Assembly: GCA_037833965.1 (NCBI GenBank)
Contig: AP031353.1
Coordinates: 15,812,501-15,876,500 of the forward strand
Direction: 5' to 3'
DNA length: 64,000 bases
DNA from: Marchantia polymorpha subsp. ruderalis
Taxonomy: Eukaryota; Streptophyta; Marchantiopsida; Marchantiales; Marchantiaceae
Shown here: piece by piece, positions 26,730 to 37,710 of the stretch
Layout: every line of letters starts with the position of its first letter
Position numbering within the stretch: the stretch's first letter is position 1
Translations under genes and position numbers: made by a program
Notes under the pieces: generated by a model
Told to the model about the DNA's origin: nothing
The model's database searches: none
What the model saw: the letters and a program-made list of their open reading frames with translations, nothing else

Positions 26730-27745
26730 TGTAAGTCCCAACCATGAAGATCGATCAGCATGCACGACATTCACAACACTGAGATAACGTGGCTCACCTT
26801 CCAAAGGCTACATCCACGGGCAAGAGTATAAACTTCACTAAAGCACATGTGTATACATGGCTTCCACAGCCAAGCTCTGCTACTTCATGCTCACTCTCAA
26901 ATTATTACTCTGAACTGTACATAGTGAATGACTACTTCTCTATTCTATACAATATAAGAGGTTAGAATTTGCTTAAATCTGAAATTTCATTAATTTGTCA
27001 ATATTATGTACTGAAGAGTTCAATTTGATGTCAATCCGAGTGATTTAGACCTAGGAAAATTGGCTGCAGATAATCTATCAACAACAAAAAATGTAGTTGA
27101 TTAGATGTGCCGATATATGTGGACGGCTAGAACAGCAAAAAGTTGGAGGTCAAAGTTGCTTTTTTTGTGACAACTTTGCTGGTGGTTTATTATCTATGAA
27201 TGATTGCAATGATTTCTTTAGCACGTTCATCTTCTTGCAGTTGAAGTTAGGAGCAAAAGGCATTGAAGTTCTAACAACTTTGAAGAATCACATGACTACA
27301 TTGACCTCATCAGCACGTCTAACTTGTTGCAAGCAAGGATAACAACTAAAGATATTCAAGTTTTGACAACTCTGTACAAAGTTATTGTTATGACCTTATT
27401 CTTGTTGTGATTGTTTTTCACAAAATTGACATTGTTTCATCTGGGGAACCTACCTGTTGTGAATGTGGCCTGCTTTTTCTAAATGTACATATTTTTTGTC
27501 TTGAAATGGGAATGCAAAAATTGAGTTCATTACTTGTTGTTGTCTCACTCTAAAAAACTTCTAAAGTACATGTTGCATTGTCTCCAAATGCATAATTCAT
27601 ATTTCGTTCATACCTTAAGAAAGTAACATTCATGGTATTTTTCTAGATACGTAAGATGCACATCTTAGCTAATCTAACCAGCATTAACATTCCTAACCAT
27701 GATTATCACTAACTGAAGTTAATTCAAGATAAAGTTAACCTATCA
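26730..27745 (-). repeat. Left (3') LTR of the copia element, interrupted
   Basis: The outer part (26,730 to about 26,958) and inner part (about 27,652-27,745) align to the right LTR. The roughly 690 bases between them have no counterpart there. The two LTRs are visibly diverged, so the element inserted long ago. Confidence 0.88.
26959..27651. mobile_element. Probable insertion inside the left LTR
   Basis: About 690 bases interrupt the LTR alignment and are flanked by the short direct repeat TAAG (26,955-26,958 and 27,652-27,655), which occurs once in the right LTR. It carries an 81-codon open frame at 27,097-27,342 (plus strand) with several cysteines (CFFCDN, TCCKQG) and no recognised domain. 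The flank could be a 4-bp target duplication. Alternatively the right LTR lost this segment by deletion at a short repeat. Confidence 0.6.
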
Positions 27746-27747
27746 AA

Positions 27748-27757
27748 CTTCCCCCTT
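27748..27757 (-). other. Polypurine tract
   Basis: Directly inside the left LTR the element strand reads AAGGGGGAAG. This is the usual primer for plus-strand DNA synthesis in copia elements. Confidence 0.85.
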
Positions 27758-27844
27758 GACTCAACTTTTGGAGAGCTAACTAATGCAGTCCACATGTATC
27801 TTTGCGGAAAGTTATAGAAAGTAAAACTAAATCACGCTTTCCCT

Positions 27845-28512
27845 CTACAGCCGAGAGTTAACTAAAACTAAGCTGTAGCCGACAAAACCCGGATGTAGAA
27901 TACATGTACAAAAGTTACTAGACCAACCATCCTTATGCAAAATTTGCAACTTTGCACAATGCTTGGAAAAAATTTCCAATGAGTTCACTTTGGTCAATGC
28001 ATCGGCATGTTTGAGCTTATCATCAATTTTGATGAAGTTAAATGCACTATCAAACACCGCTTGTTTGATATAATGATATCAGATATCAATCTACTTTACC
28101 CTATCATCCATCATATTTTTTTATGCTAGATGAAGTGCACTTTGGTTGTCACAGTACAGATTCACATCATTGTGTGACAGCTCCATATCAGTGGCCAACT
28201 TGTTCAACGAGATTGATTCATTTGTTGCTTCTGCTGCCGCAACATATTCAGCTTCTGTGAACGACTAGAAATGCATTTTTGAAGTGTAGATCTTCAACTT
28301 ATGCATCCACCAACAAGAGTGAAAATATATCCAGTTGTTGATCTCCGTTTATTTGGATGTACTTCTTGATCAGCATACCCCAAGAGCAAAGTTGCATTGT
28401 TTGATCGTGCATCAAACAATAATCCAGTATCAAGAGATTCCTTGATATATGTCATTATCCACTTCAAAACTTCCCAATGTTCTTGTCCAAGATTTGACAT
28501 GTACCTATTCAA
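27845..28512 (-). pseudogene. copia RNase H remnant
   Basis: RYMSNLGQEHWEVLKW and RRSTTGYIFTLVGGCIS (28,512-28,294) are followed by SFTEAEYVAAAEATNE, YCDSQSALHLA and KLKHADALTK. These are the copia RNase H motifs in order. Stops fall between them. Confidence 0.88.
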
Positions 28513-30480
28513 CTTCCCAACTACATATGTTATATCAGGTTAAGTTGTACCATTAGATACATAATAATGCAAATTGCGCTTTCATAAGTAATAGAAGACA
28601 TTAATACTTTTGGAGTTGCATCAGTTTGACAAAAAGTTTTCTAAAGCTTAAAGTGTGCAACTAATGGAGTACTTACAATATTAGCATTTGACATGTTGAA
28701 CCTAGCAAGTATTTTTTCCGCGTTTGAGTCAATCAAAGTTTGATTGATGACTCGTTCCTGTGGATTTTCATGTTTAGAATACGCTTAGCTAGACCTAGAT
28801 TTTTTATATTAAACTCAGAACTTAGCTGGACCTTGAGTTTAATAATCTCATTCATATCCTTAGCGGCAATAATCATGCATCTACATACAACACGAGTAAT
28901 ATGAAGTCAAAACTTGTGTTGCTAACATGCTTTATGTACACACAAGGGTCATATGCACTTCGTATAAAACCCTACGTATGCATAAACTCATTAAAACGTT
29001 TGTCCATTGTCGGGAACTTTGCTTAAGTTCATACAAGGATCTAAGCAACCGACAAACCAAACGTTCCTTTATTCTCTTCAAAAAATCATCGAGTTGTCTC
29101 ATGTAAATCACTTCGTCTAACATTCAATGCAAAAAGTCTGTAACAACATACATCCGGTTGAGGAATAGACGAGATAATGTGACAAGTGCACACAATAAGC
29201 ATATACTTGAAAACGTAGCAACTGGTGAAAAAATCTTAGTGTAATTAATGCATTTTCCCTGTTCTGTGAGACCAGATGTTGCACATGTGTACTAAGTTGT
29301 AGAAGTAGCCAAGTGATTAATGATGATTAGCAAAGACATATCTAAGTCTAGCTAGTTATGACTAAGTTTAGCTATAATGTCTATAGTTGGCAAAATAATT
29401 AGCGGAATTCTAGAAGACTAGAGTAAGCACTTCTATTTTGTCTTTTACAAAGATCTAGATTCCAAGAGATTAGACTTTTGACTATAAGCTTTGATTTGAT
29501 TGGTTTGACTAAATGTATGAAAGATGATTAGCTAGACTAATTCCAATGTTGAATTAGTGGCTAGGAAGCTTCTAAAAGTTTTAAAGCTTCCAATGGCATG
29601 TCGCCACCTCAACCTCGGATTCCGGAAACTTATAGAAGGTTAAGGTTAGCCAATGACATGTTGCCTCGTATAGTGGATTGGTCAAACTTACATAGGGAAA
29701 AGTGAGTTAGGAGAAATTACCACATGTTATTATGATAATTTCTCAAGTAGTATAAATAGCGAGGTAGAATAACAAGCAAGTTTGAAGAATTCATGTGTGA
29801 TTACTTGTTTCAGGAATGAAGGAGTTAGGTTTTTGAGTATGTTGAAGTATTGCCATGTGTTTGAGTTTGTGTGAATTGAGTGATGTAGGGAGAGTTTGTG
29901 TGAGAGGCTGTCTGGGACACAAGTATGAGTGAGAATCATAGTCTTCTGGAACCATGATGAGCTATCACAAAGCGATCTGAGGCAAATCTGAGTGGGAGTC
30001 TGCCCGAAGATTGTAGTTCAAAGTCCACGACCACCAATCTTTACTTGAAGAATTCTAAATTGCATCAGTAGATCCATCCTTCATCGTGTAGACCCACTTG
30101 CAATCTATGGCTTGTTTTCCATTAGCCAACTCCATGAGTTTCCAATTCTGATTGTAATGAAGTGATTTCATTTCCTTTTGCATTACTGCATTCCAATCAA
30201 GCTTCTCCAGGACTGATTGAGATTTGATATAAGAGTACAGACTCCCATTTTCTATGATGAGCGTTTTCTTTGAGTGATCAACAAATGGGTCCTCGTCCCT
30301 AATGGCTTGTTTAGTAGGAACCCAAGTACCATATCTTTTGGATGCACAACAAACACGTGTTGGTTTTGCAATTGAAGACTTTATATGATTATTGTGTGTT
30401 GGTTCAGATGGTGGCTCACCAGCAATGTGTTGCTTTATAGATCTCTTCAAGAGCAAAATTTTGCTCTTCTGCCTCAACTA
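28500..30480 (-). pseudogene. copia reverse transcriptase remnant, interrupted
   Basis: The start of the domain (30,477-30,055) includes LDWNAVMQKEMKSL and DCKWVYTMKDGSTDAI. The reading then breaks off at about 30,045 and resumes near 29,285, continuing with INYTKIFSPVA and the SLYELKQSSRQW motif (29,060-29,020). The YVDD catalytic box reads YVD at 28,886-28,878 and then shifts frame. The roughly 760 bases between the two parts are a later insertion. Confidence 0.88.
29285..30045 (+). mobile_element. Insertion within the copia RT, possibly a solo LTR
   Basis: About 760 bases separate two halves of a single reverse transcriptase domain. The insert is non-coding. It contains a clear TATA box (TATAAATAGC, 29,751-29,760) in plus orientation, followed by a transcribed-leader-like sequence. 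This fits a solo LTR of another retrotransposon. Exact ends and a target duplication could not be fixed, so a different kind of insertion is possible. Confidence 0.6.
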
Positions 30481-30639
30481 TTACTTGTGAAGCATCTCCT
30501 TGCGGCCCATCATGAAAAATCTTTTCATAAATGGTGTTTGGAGAAAAAAACTGACCTTGATTAGTAGCAAGATCAACAATCTTTCCCTCTTTTGATCATC
30601 TTGACTCATTGAAAGAAACATCCATACTAATGACAAGTT

Positions 30640-31600
30640 TACAGCCTAAAGAATCCAAAGTCGATAATTTTAACATCACGTTGATAATAAAAAAAAAAAT
30701 ACACTTGGTAGCATTTGGATCGAGCCAGGCCTTGATTTCTTAGAAACACGTGCATATGCATCACATCCAAACACTTTAAGTTAAGAGTAATAAGCATTTC
30801 GTTTATGTCATATTTCAAATGGAGTCTTGTAACTTGTTGCCAAATAAGTCTTAGTATTGATGGATTTAGCCCAAAAATTTTGTGGTAAATCAACATGACT
30901 CACATACTCTGTGATCTATCCAACAATGTCCAACTGAACCTCTCTAAGACGTTGTTTTTTTGTGAATTATAAACATTGATGAAGTGGCGAGTAATTCCCT
31001 CATTTTCATAGAACGCAAACTCTTGGAACATGTACTTTTCGTCGTTATCTGATCGCAAAAACGTCACCTTCTACACTGTCTGAGTCTCAACTTGGGCTTT
31101 TCACTTCTAAAGTGACAAAGACACTAGACTTGCTTGGAAGAAAGTAAATCCATACATACTTTGAGTAGTTATCGATAAACGTAACATAGTACCACTTCCC
31201 AATGTGAGGCAACAGGTAAAGGTCTCCATACATCAAGGTGAACATACTCAAGAACTGTATTAAAACTATGAATCACAATTTCAAAAACACTTCGCGTGTG
31301 CTTTTCAAATACACAGTATTCACAAAATTCAAGCTTGCAAGACCTCAAGCTAGATAATAACATCTATTTGTGTAAAATGTTCATACCTTTTTCACTCATG
31401 TGACCCAGACGAGCATACCACAATCTGATCTCATCGTCCAATGATGTCATAGCATTGACATCACTGAGAATTGTAGACCACTCAAAGATGTACAGATTTT
31501 TCCGCTTGTGAGCTTTCATTATCACATTAGAATCTTTTTCAATAGTGAGAATTTCATCACGAGCTTTCCAATGAAAGACTCCCATGTCAACCTTCTCGAG
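30640..31600 (-). pseudogene. copia integrase remnant
   Basis: The GAG-pre-integrase motif LWYARLGHMSEKGM (about 31,420-31,375) is followed by the zinc-binding CEYC and EYVHLDVW (about 31,320-31,230), matching the HHCC domain and the first catalytic aspartate. The remainder of the catalytic core is fragmented by stops. A further fragment runs to about 30,640. Confidence 0.85.
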
Positions 31601-31830
31601 TGAAATTAAGTTCTTACGCATACTGGAAATGTGCATAACGTTCGTTAATGTTAGTACTTTCGCATCAAACATTTGAATCCGAATGGATCAAATACCATCA
31701 ATCTTACAAAAGTGATCATTTGCAGTTAAAACGAAACCTTGAGATGGTGTGGAAGTAGTAAAAAATACTTGGATCATACAAATGTGATAGGAGCAAGCTG
31801 AGTCTAAATTCCATTCATCTCTCTCGGTAA
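31600..31830 (-). pseudogene. copia protease remnant
   Basis: The segment reads EWNLDSACSYHIC, aligning to the copia aspartic protease active site, normally WxLDSGCSxH. The DSG triad has become DSA, so the catalytic turn is altered. The following segment includes FDAKVLTLTNVMHI and KNLISLEKVD, typical of the region just before integrase. Confidence 0.82.
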
Positions 31831-31899
31831 GTGAAGATGTTCACAAGATATAGCCTTCATCATTGTTGGTCACAACATTTGCGGAGGGATCAACATATC

Positions 31900-32640
31900 C
31901 CTCTTTCTTCTTTTCTGACTTATGATGACAATCTTTTTTCATGTGGCTCAACTTGCCACACTTCCAAAACTTCATTTTCTTGTTATTGACTTTCCTTGAC
32001 TTGGATCAATTTTTTGACTTGTTCGCGCTGATGGATCATTTTTTCAATCTCCCACGAGTGACATAGAGGGCAGTAGAAGAAGAAGAAGGTGTTGAAGAAG
32101 AAACTAGCTTTTGTTGGATATTGTCTGTTAACAAAGCTGTCACTACCTTGTTGTAAGTGAAGCAACACACAAGATAGAGTGGTATGAGGCTCGCAAGGAG
32201 CTCAAAAGCTGAAATGACTTTTTCTCATCACTCAAATTCTCATCCAAGTTCAAAAGATCCATCAATAAATCATTGAAAGCATCAATGTGGTCTTGTATCT
32301 TTGTATCTTCGTTCACTTTGAAGCTCAATTTGATAACTCCTTCATGTGATACTTTTTTTGAACGCTTAAAACATAGCTATTACAATCTCTAACTCCTTAA
32401 CTTGTTTCAACACATTTTGCTTCAAATAAAGAGTCACGGTACTCACAACTTGATCTTGAATCTCATTTTAATCCTCATCATCAATATTTAGGGTTTTCAG
32501 TTTGAAAATCTTCCCCAAACTCATTGCCTTGATCACAATCTTGACTTGCCGTTTCCATAGAAGATAGTCGACACGGCCATCAAAACATTCAACTTCAAAC
32601 CTCGGTCAGCTTAGATAGCATCATATGTTTGATGGGCCGA
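31900..32640 (-). pseudogene. copia gag remnant
   Basis: Read leftward, the N-terminal part includes FEVECFDGRVDYLLWKRQVK (about 32,600-32,540), matching copia gag. An open piece at 32,328-32,143 includes IDAFNDLLMDLLNLDENLS, the UBN2-type gag region. A zinc knuckle follows at about 31,970-31,927 and reads FWKCGKLSHMKKDC; its first cysteine appears replaced by phenylalanine. Stops separate these pieces. Gag would form the particle shell; this copy cannot. Confidence 0.85.
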
Positions 32641-33744
32641 TCTCTACTTTGAGTATGTTCCAAAATATCTTCAACAGGATTCTTGGAAAAAGCTTGACTC
32701 CTCACTTTTGATCTCTAAAAGCATGAGTTTAGCATTTTCTGCAATAATTGGAATAAGTCGGCTCCTCATAAACTAATCATGCTCATAAAGCGCTCACACT
32801 GTTAACAATCCTCAACATTTAGACTCAAAAATTCTCAAAAAATGAATGTTTTCAAAATTAAAATCTGAGACCATCCACGCGTAGCCCACAAGCTAACTCA
32901 CTAGAATATGAAAACAGTGTGTCAATATTATCCTAGAGTAAAAAGTTATTAACTCCAGAGTTAAGAGTGGTAAAAACTTGAATCTGGACCCCAAAGTTAA
33001 TCTTTAATTCCAAAAATTAACACAGTCTATTGTATCGCGTGCTAAATTTTCTTGAAAACTACTCTGCAATATTAGAGCTCAAATGGACATAGTTTGCTTG
33101 GTCTAGTACATCAAATGGCAAAAAATCACACTCTCTGTTTGATTTCTTTTTGCCAAGATTCTTCACGAGGGGCTTTTTTTCCGTAGAGCTTACGTGGATC
33201 CTTTCTTTTATCCTTGATCCAAGTAATATGGAGTTTCTTCCGACTTGAATTATTGGGAGTCCCCGGAAATGCTGAAATTCTTCAAACCCTAAATCCGCAG
33301 TTTGTTACTCCAAATTCGTGTCCATGTGAGACCACCATAGCCAAATTCAATCCCAATCTTCAAACATGCATAACTTCGCAACCTCTCAACAAAATTTAGG
33401 TCAACAAAATTAAGGTCAAAATGATCGTCTTGCAGAGTAATTGAAGCCTCTGTGTGAGAAAACAGAAAAATTAGTGATGAAAAATATAGATTTAGAGAAA
33501 TCAAAGCGATTTCTCTGACTATATAATGTAAGAGACCTCTTGATGTTAAATTTCAAAAAATCTTTCTGATTACTCGATGAAACAATCTACTTCTTTCATC
33601 AAAGTGTAATGAGTGTCTCTAGCTATCATATAGAGATTCAGCCAACAATTACTTCAAATTGCGAGTATAAATTTTGACAGCCCTTCCGCGTTCCCTGGTC
33701 TCCAAAAAATCTATGGAACTAAAAAATATGTGTGCATTGAGCTA

Positions 33745-33756
33745 GCTCTAATACTT
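33745..33756 (-). other. tRNA primer-binding site, decayed
   Basis: Two bases inside the right LTR the element strand reads AAGTATTAGAGC. Plant copia elements normally have TGGTATCAGAGC, complementary to the 3' end of initiator methionine tRNA. The differences include one C-to-T change. Confidence 0.8.
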
Positions 33757-33758
33757 AT

Positions 33759-34143
33759 TGTAAGTTCTAATCATCAAGATAAATCAGCACGCATAATAGT
33801 CACAACACCCAGATAACGTTATTCACAATCCACAGGCTACGTCTAAGGACAAGAGTAGAAACTTCACTAAAGCATAGATGTATACACGGACTCCATAGCC
33901 AAGCTCTCCTTCCTACTCACTTTCAAAGTGCAACTTTGAATTGTACATAATGAATGATTCTTTCTCTCTTCTATAATAAAAGATAAGGTGCACATCTTAG
34001 CTAACCTAACCATAGTTAATTTCCCTAATAATGGTTATTATTAACTACAGTTAATCCAAGATAAAGTTAACTTAACCAAAGTTAACTTCATTAATCATAA
34101 TTATCATTAACTGCAGTTAATCCAAGATAGAGTTAACCTAACA
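33759..34143 (-). repeat. Right (5') LTR of the copia element
   Basis: A 385-bp LTR that starts TGTAAGTTC and ends CCTAACA on the plus strand. It matches the left LTR in long blocks, including the segment beginning AACTTCACTAAAGCA and the repeated AGTTAATCCAAGATA words. Because the element is on the minus strand, this copy holds the promoter. Confidence 0.9.
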
Positions 34144-34148
34144 CATTT

Positions 34149-36640
34149 ATCATTCATGATGAGTGAACTATGAATTTATTAGACATGTCAATGGGAGTAG
34201 GACAAAGAAAATGTATGGTGCTAGTTAAAGAAAATCTAATTAATAAGAGACAATAAGCGTTCAACGATAGAATGAATCTATACATTTTTCTTTTGTAGAT
34301 GTTTATTATTATTATTATTATTGTGTTGGAAAATATACAATTGATTGAATAGAATTCAATGATAATTGGTTTTTTGAAAACTATTAAATCAAACTATTAC
34401 TAGAACAGTTTATAGCTTGGCAAAACATGAAAAAATTGAATGTTTCATCCATCAAAATTTATTTTTTGGTAAAATAATTCATGTAAAGATTAATCAATTT
34501 TATTGATTGAGTTCATTTGCTTTGTGGGCTCACCAAATCTTTTATGACTACATGACATTTAAAAAATATTGCAACATCACAAGCTGATTGTAAAAATCAA
34601 TCTCACTTGAAACAATAACATGAGTTTAGAATATTTTTTAAAAATAAATCAAGAACTCAAGAGCAAATAACAATATCTACATCTAACAGTGAAAATAACA
34701 AAAAATAGCTTTCCAAAAATAAGAAGGGTTTTAACAGACACCATAAATGATAATCAAAGGATATAAGAAAAAATGATAGGATTTTGATGTTTGATAACAA
34801 CAAGGAAAATCAGCACAAACATTGAAAAAAATATTCAAGATATGGTTTGAATCATATACAATTATTATCAAGTCATGATTTACATCATATATCTTTTGAA
34901 TGAGTTGAATGATACAAAATTGATCATATTTATTGATGATAAACATATCAAGATTTTTCAAATTGATAAACATGAAATAACTTTGGTAGTCTGAAAATCT
35001 GTTTGAATACTTTGATGATGAGATTTACGATTAGACTTTTGTTTTTAAGAAGCATTATTTTGATCTTTTTGATATTTTAAATTTTGATGAATATTGCTAC
35101 TTACAAGAGCATGGATGAATTTTGTGTTATCACATAATCAAGAGAAAAAAATGATGACACATCATAATTATATCTTTTGATATGGAAGGTGTAATTTAGA
35201 TAAATTTATACAGAATCTTAATGTTAGCAATGAATTGTTGAAGGATCAAGATGATGATAAGGATTTAGGATTAGGGTTTATGAAGTTCTATCTCTAAGAA
35301 ATTGAACCTCATCAAATATAAAACATGAGTTAAAATTAAAGGATTGTCAAATCGGAGTGAATGTAATGTGAAGTTCTGGGTAGATTGCAATACAATTTTT
35401 CACATTGTGTCTTTTTTTCAAGCACTGCGTTCAATGTTTGATGTCTTGATTGGGATTTATTTTAGCTCATTTATTATACATTATATATTACATTTTTTTT
35501 TTCATTTTTCAATAGTACAATTTGAAATTATACGATTTATATTTCACTATAGCATTGACAATATGAATGTAAACGTGCCAGTACTTGTATTTTTGAAACT
35601 TGAATTTGAAAATTTCTTAAATGACATGCGAAGACATCTTCGTACAGTTTTTTCCTAAAAATTTTTATTTCAATCTGACAATTTTGTCAAACTTTTTTTA
35701 TATATTTAAAAAAACCAGCGTGAACCCTTAAAGCTTTAAAGGTTAGATATATGCGAGTTGCAAAATAAAATTAAAAATCTAAGACAATATTTGAAAATGA
35801 AGAACTTGGTATCATTATTTTCCTTGGTCAAACTTATTCTGGAGGCTAAAATTGTTGTTTTAATAATCTATTAGAATCAATTTACTAAAATGTGTTTGGC
35901 CCAAATGATAAGATCTTTTCATTTAAAAAAAAGAAATAACTCTCTAAAAAAGCTTGGGACTATTTTATAGCCAAATGTTTGGATTAAACCATCATCAATG
36001 TCAATGTAATACCAATGTCAAACACTGTCAATGTGCCAATGAAAGGTAAATCTGCAAATGATTTGGGAAAAAAATGACACAGAATGATGAATTAAATTTT
36101 GTAATTTATTTTAGATATACAAAATTATTATGAATTTCTTGGAAATTTTTTCTTTGACATACAATTTAATTCACAATTGGCTTTAAATTAATATTTGTTT
36201 TTAATGTAAAAAGAAAAAAATAAATTTCACATTTTCTTATATTATTATTATTTTTATTTAAATATTATAAAATTTAAGATTTAAATATTAAAAATTTAAA
36301 ACCCATTTTTATATGAGTGATAAAATTTATTTTTTAAATTTAAATATAAAGTATATATTGATTTTGAATATTTCCTATAATAGTGTATACATAATGTATT
36401 TTTTTGATATGTTTCCGAACTTGATGCTATGTTATAAACATTGATAAATCATCATGCTATGAACAAAACTGTACATATCATCAAATATATAAGACTATCC
36501 ACAATTTTTACACATTGAATCTCAATTGATCACATCTTTACTTCTCAATGACATAGAATGAACTTTAGAGTGCTGAATGTTTGAAGTGTGTTGTCAAAAG
36601 AGTCAATATTACTTCAAAGTATATCATGTTAAACTTATCA
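34149..36640. other. AT-rich DNA, no gene
   Basis: No family match is seen. An ATT trinucleotide repeat lies at about 34,305-34,322. The 104-codon open frame at 35,344-35,658 has no recognised domain and is flanked by stop-rich DNA. Confidence 0.5.
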
Positions 36641-36649
36641 AACACATGT

Positions 36650-37710
36650 TAGAATGTAATTGTCTTGACTCCATATAATTTTTTCTTCTCCAAATTCCTT
36701 CAAACATCAATTCCTATGATTTTTTAAAGCTATCCACATAGTTTACCTAAATGTAAAAATCAGATGAGTTCTCCATAACATATTGTCAAATTGAGCTTTT
36801 GTCAAAATAAACATGACATCCATTTATAATACTAGAAAAATGAGGTTGAAGATTTATCATTAAACTTTTTCATGACTACACATGGATCATACACACTATG
36901 AAAATCTTCATGCACTCATCAAGCCTACCAATCTATTACCTAAGAACTTGCTTCAATCCATATAATGATATCAGAATTCTATAAATCAATTATTTTTTAC
37001 ATTTCTTCTCAAATCCAACTGGTTGAATCTTGTAAAATTTCTTCTTCAAAAATACTTAAATTAATAATGTAATCACATTGATGAGATTCATAATAAGACT
37101 TAATATTGCAAAAGTTATATGTATCAATCAAATTCAAACACACTTTTCTATAAATGAAAAAAAATTGTTATTGATTATTCATATAAATCTCTTATTGTAG
37201 TTGGTTTTTTTTCCATTGCATCAATGTGATTGACCTTGTGAAATGACCATGAATTTTTCCAAACATTTGTTATTTGAAGTTTTATTAGACAAAAAATTTC
37301 TACTTATTTAAGAATAGCAAAAACTAGGATTGAAAATAAAAAACATATTACTTGAAAAGTAACATCTCTTGTATGAAACCTAATCATCAACCTAAATTTG
37401 AAGATTTTTTTTTATCATTTTCAAGATTGTAATTTTGTTTCTATATCCATTGTTATCAATCAAAGTTTGATATTTGGAAAGCCTCTTTAGGTCCCAAGAT
37501 TTTTTAATTCATTAACAATAACATCTCACGCTCCAGAATAGTATTGCACTCAAACTCATCAATAAAGTCTTCAATTTTTTCTATACAAAATGTTTCTTTC
37601 CTTCTAAGATCAACACAATATCATTTTCATCCTTAGCTTACAATCATAATCTTTAAGATTGAATGAATCAATTCATAATATAAAACTTATAACAACTTCA
37701 TTATGTTATA
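36650..37710 (-). pseudogene. Second copia relic, reverse-transcriptase part
   Basis: Read leftward, the segment near 36,980-36,850 aligns with the RT region of the intact-ended element at about 29,040-28,920, including the LKQ...R...DECM stretch and the AYxxHV-like segment that follows. The match is weak but colinear at DNA level. Every frame is broken. The relic ends abruptly where the Tigger-like element begins. Confidence 0.6.

Larger units (their letters stand above)
26730..34143 (-). mobile_element. Ty1/copia LTR retrotransposon, dead, with nested insertions
   Basis: The element spans both LTRs and is flanked by a perfect 5-bp target duplication, CATTT (26,725-26,729 and 34,144-34,148). 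It is transcribed leftward. The LTR ends read TGTTAGG...CTTACA on the element strand, although the left copy has one mismatch near its end. Gag, protease, integrase, reverse transcriptase and RNase H fragments appear in copia order from right to left, all broken by stops and frameshifts. A primer-binding site lies inside the right LTR and a polypurine tract inside the left one. Total length is about 7.4 kb, but roughly 1.4 kb of that appears to be later insertions: one in the left LTR and one in the reverse transcriptase. This is an old, non-autonomous copy. Confidence 0.93.
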
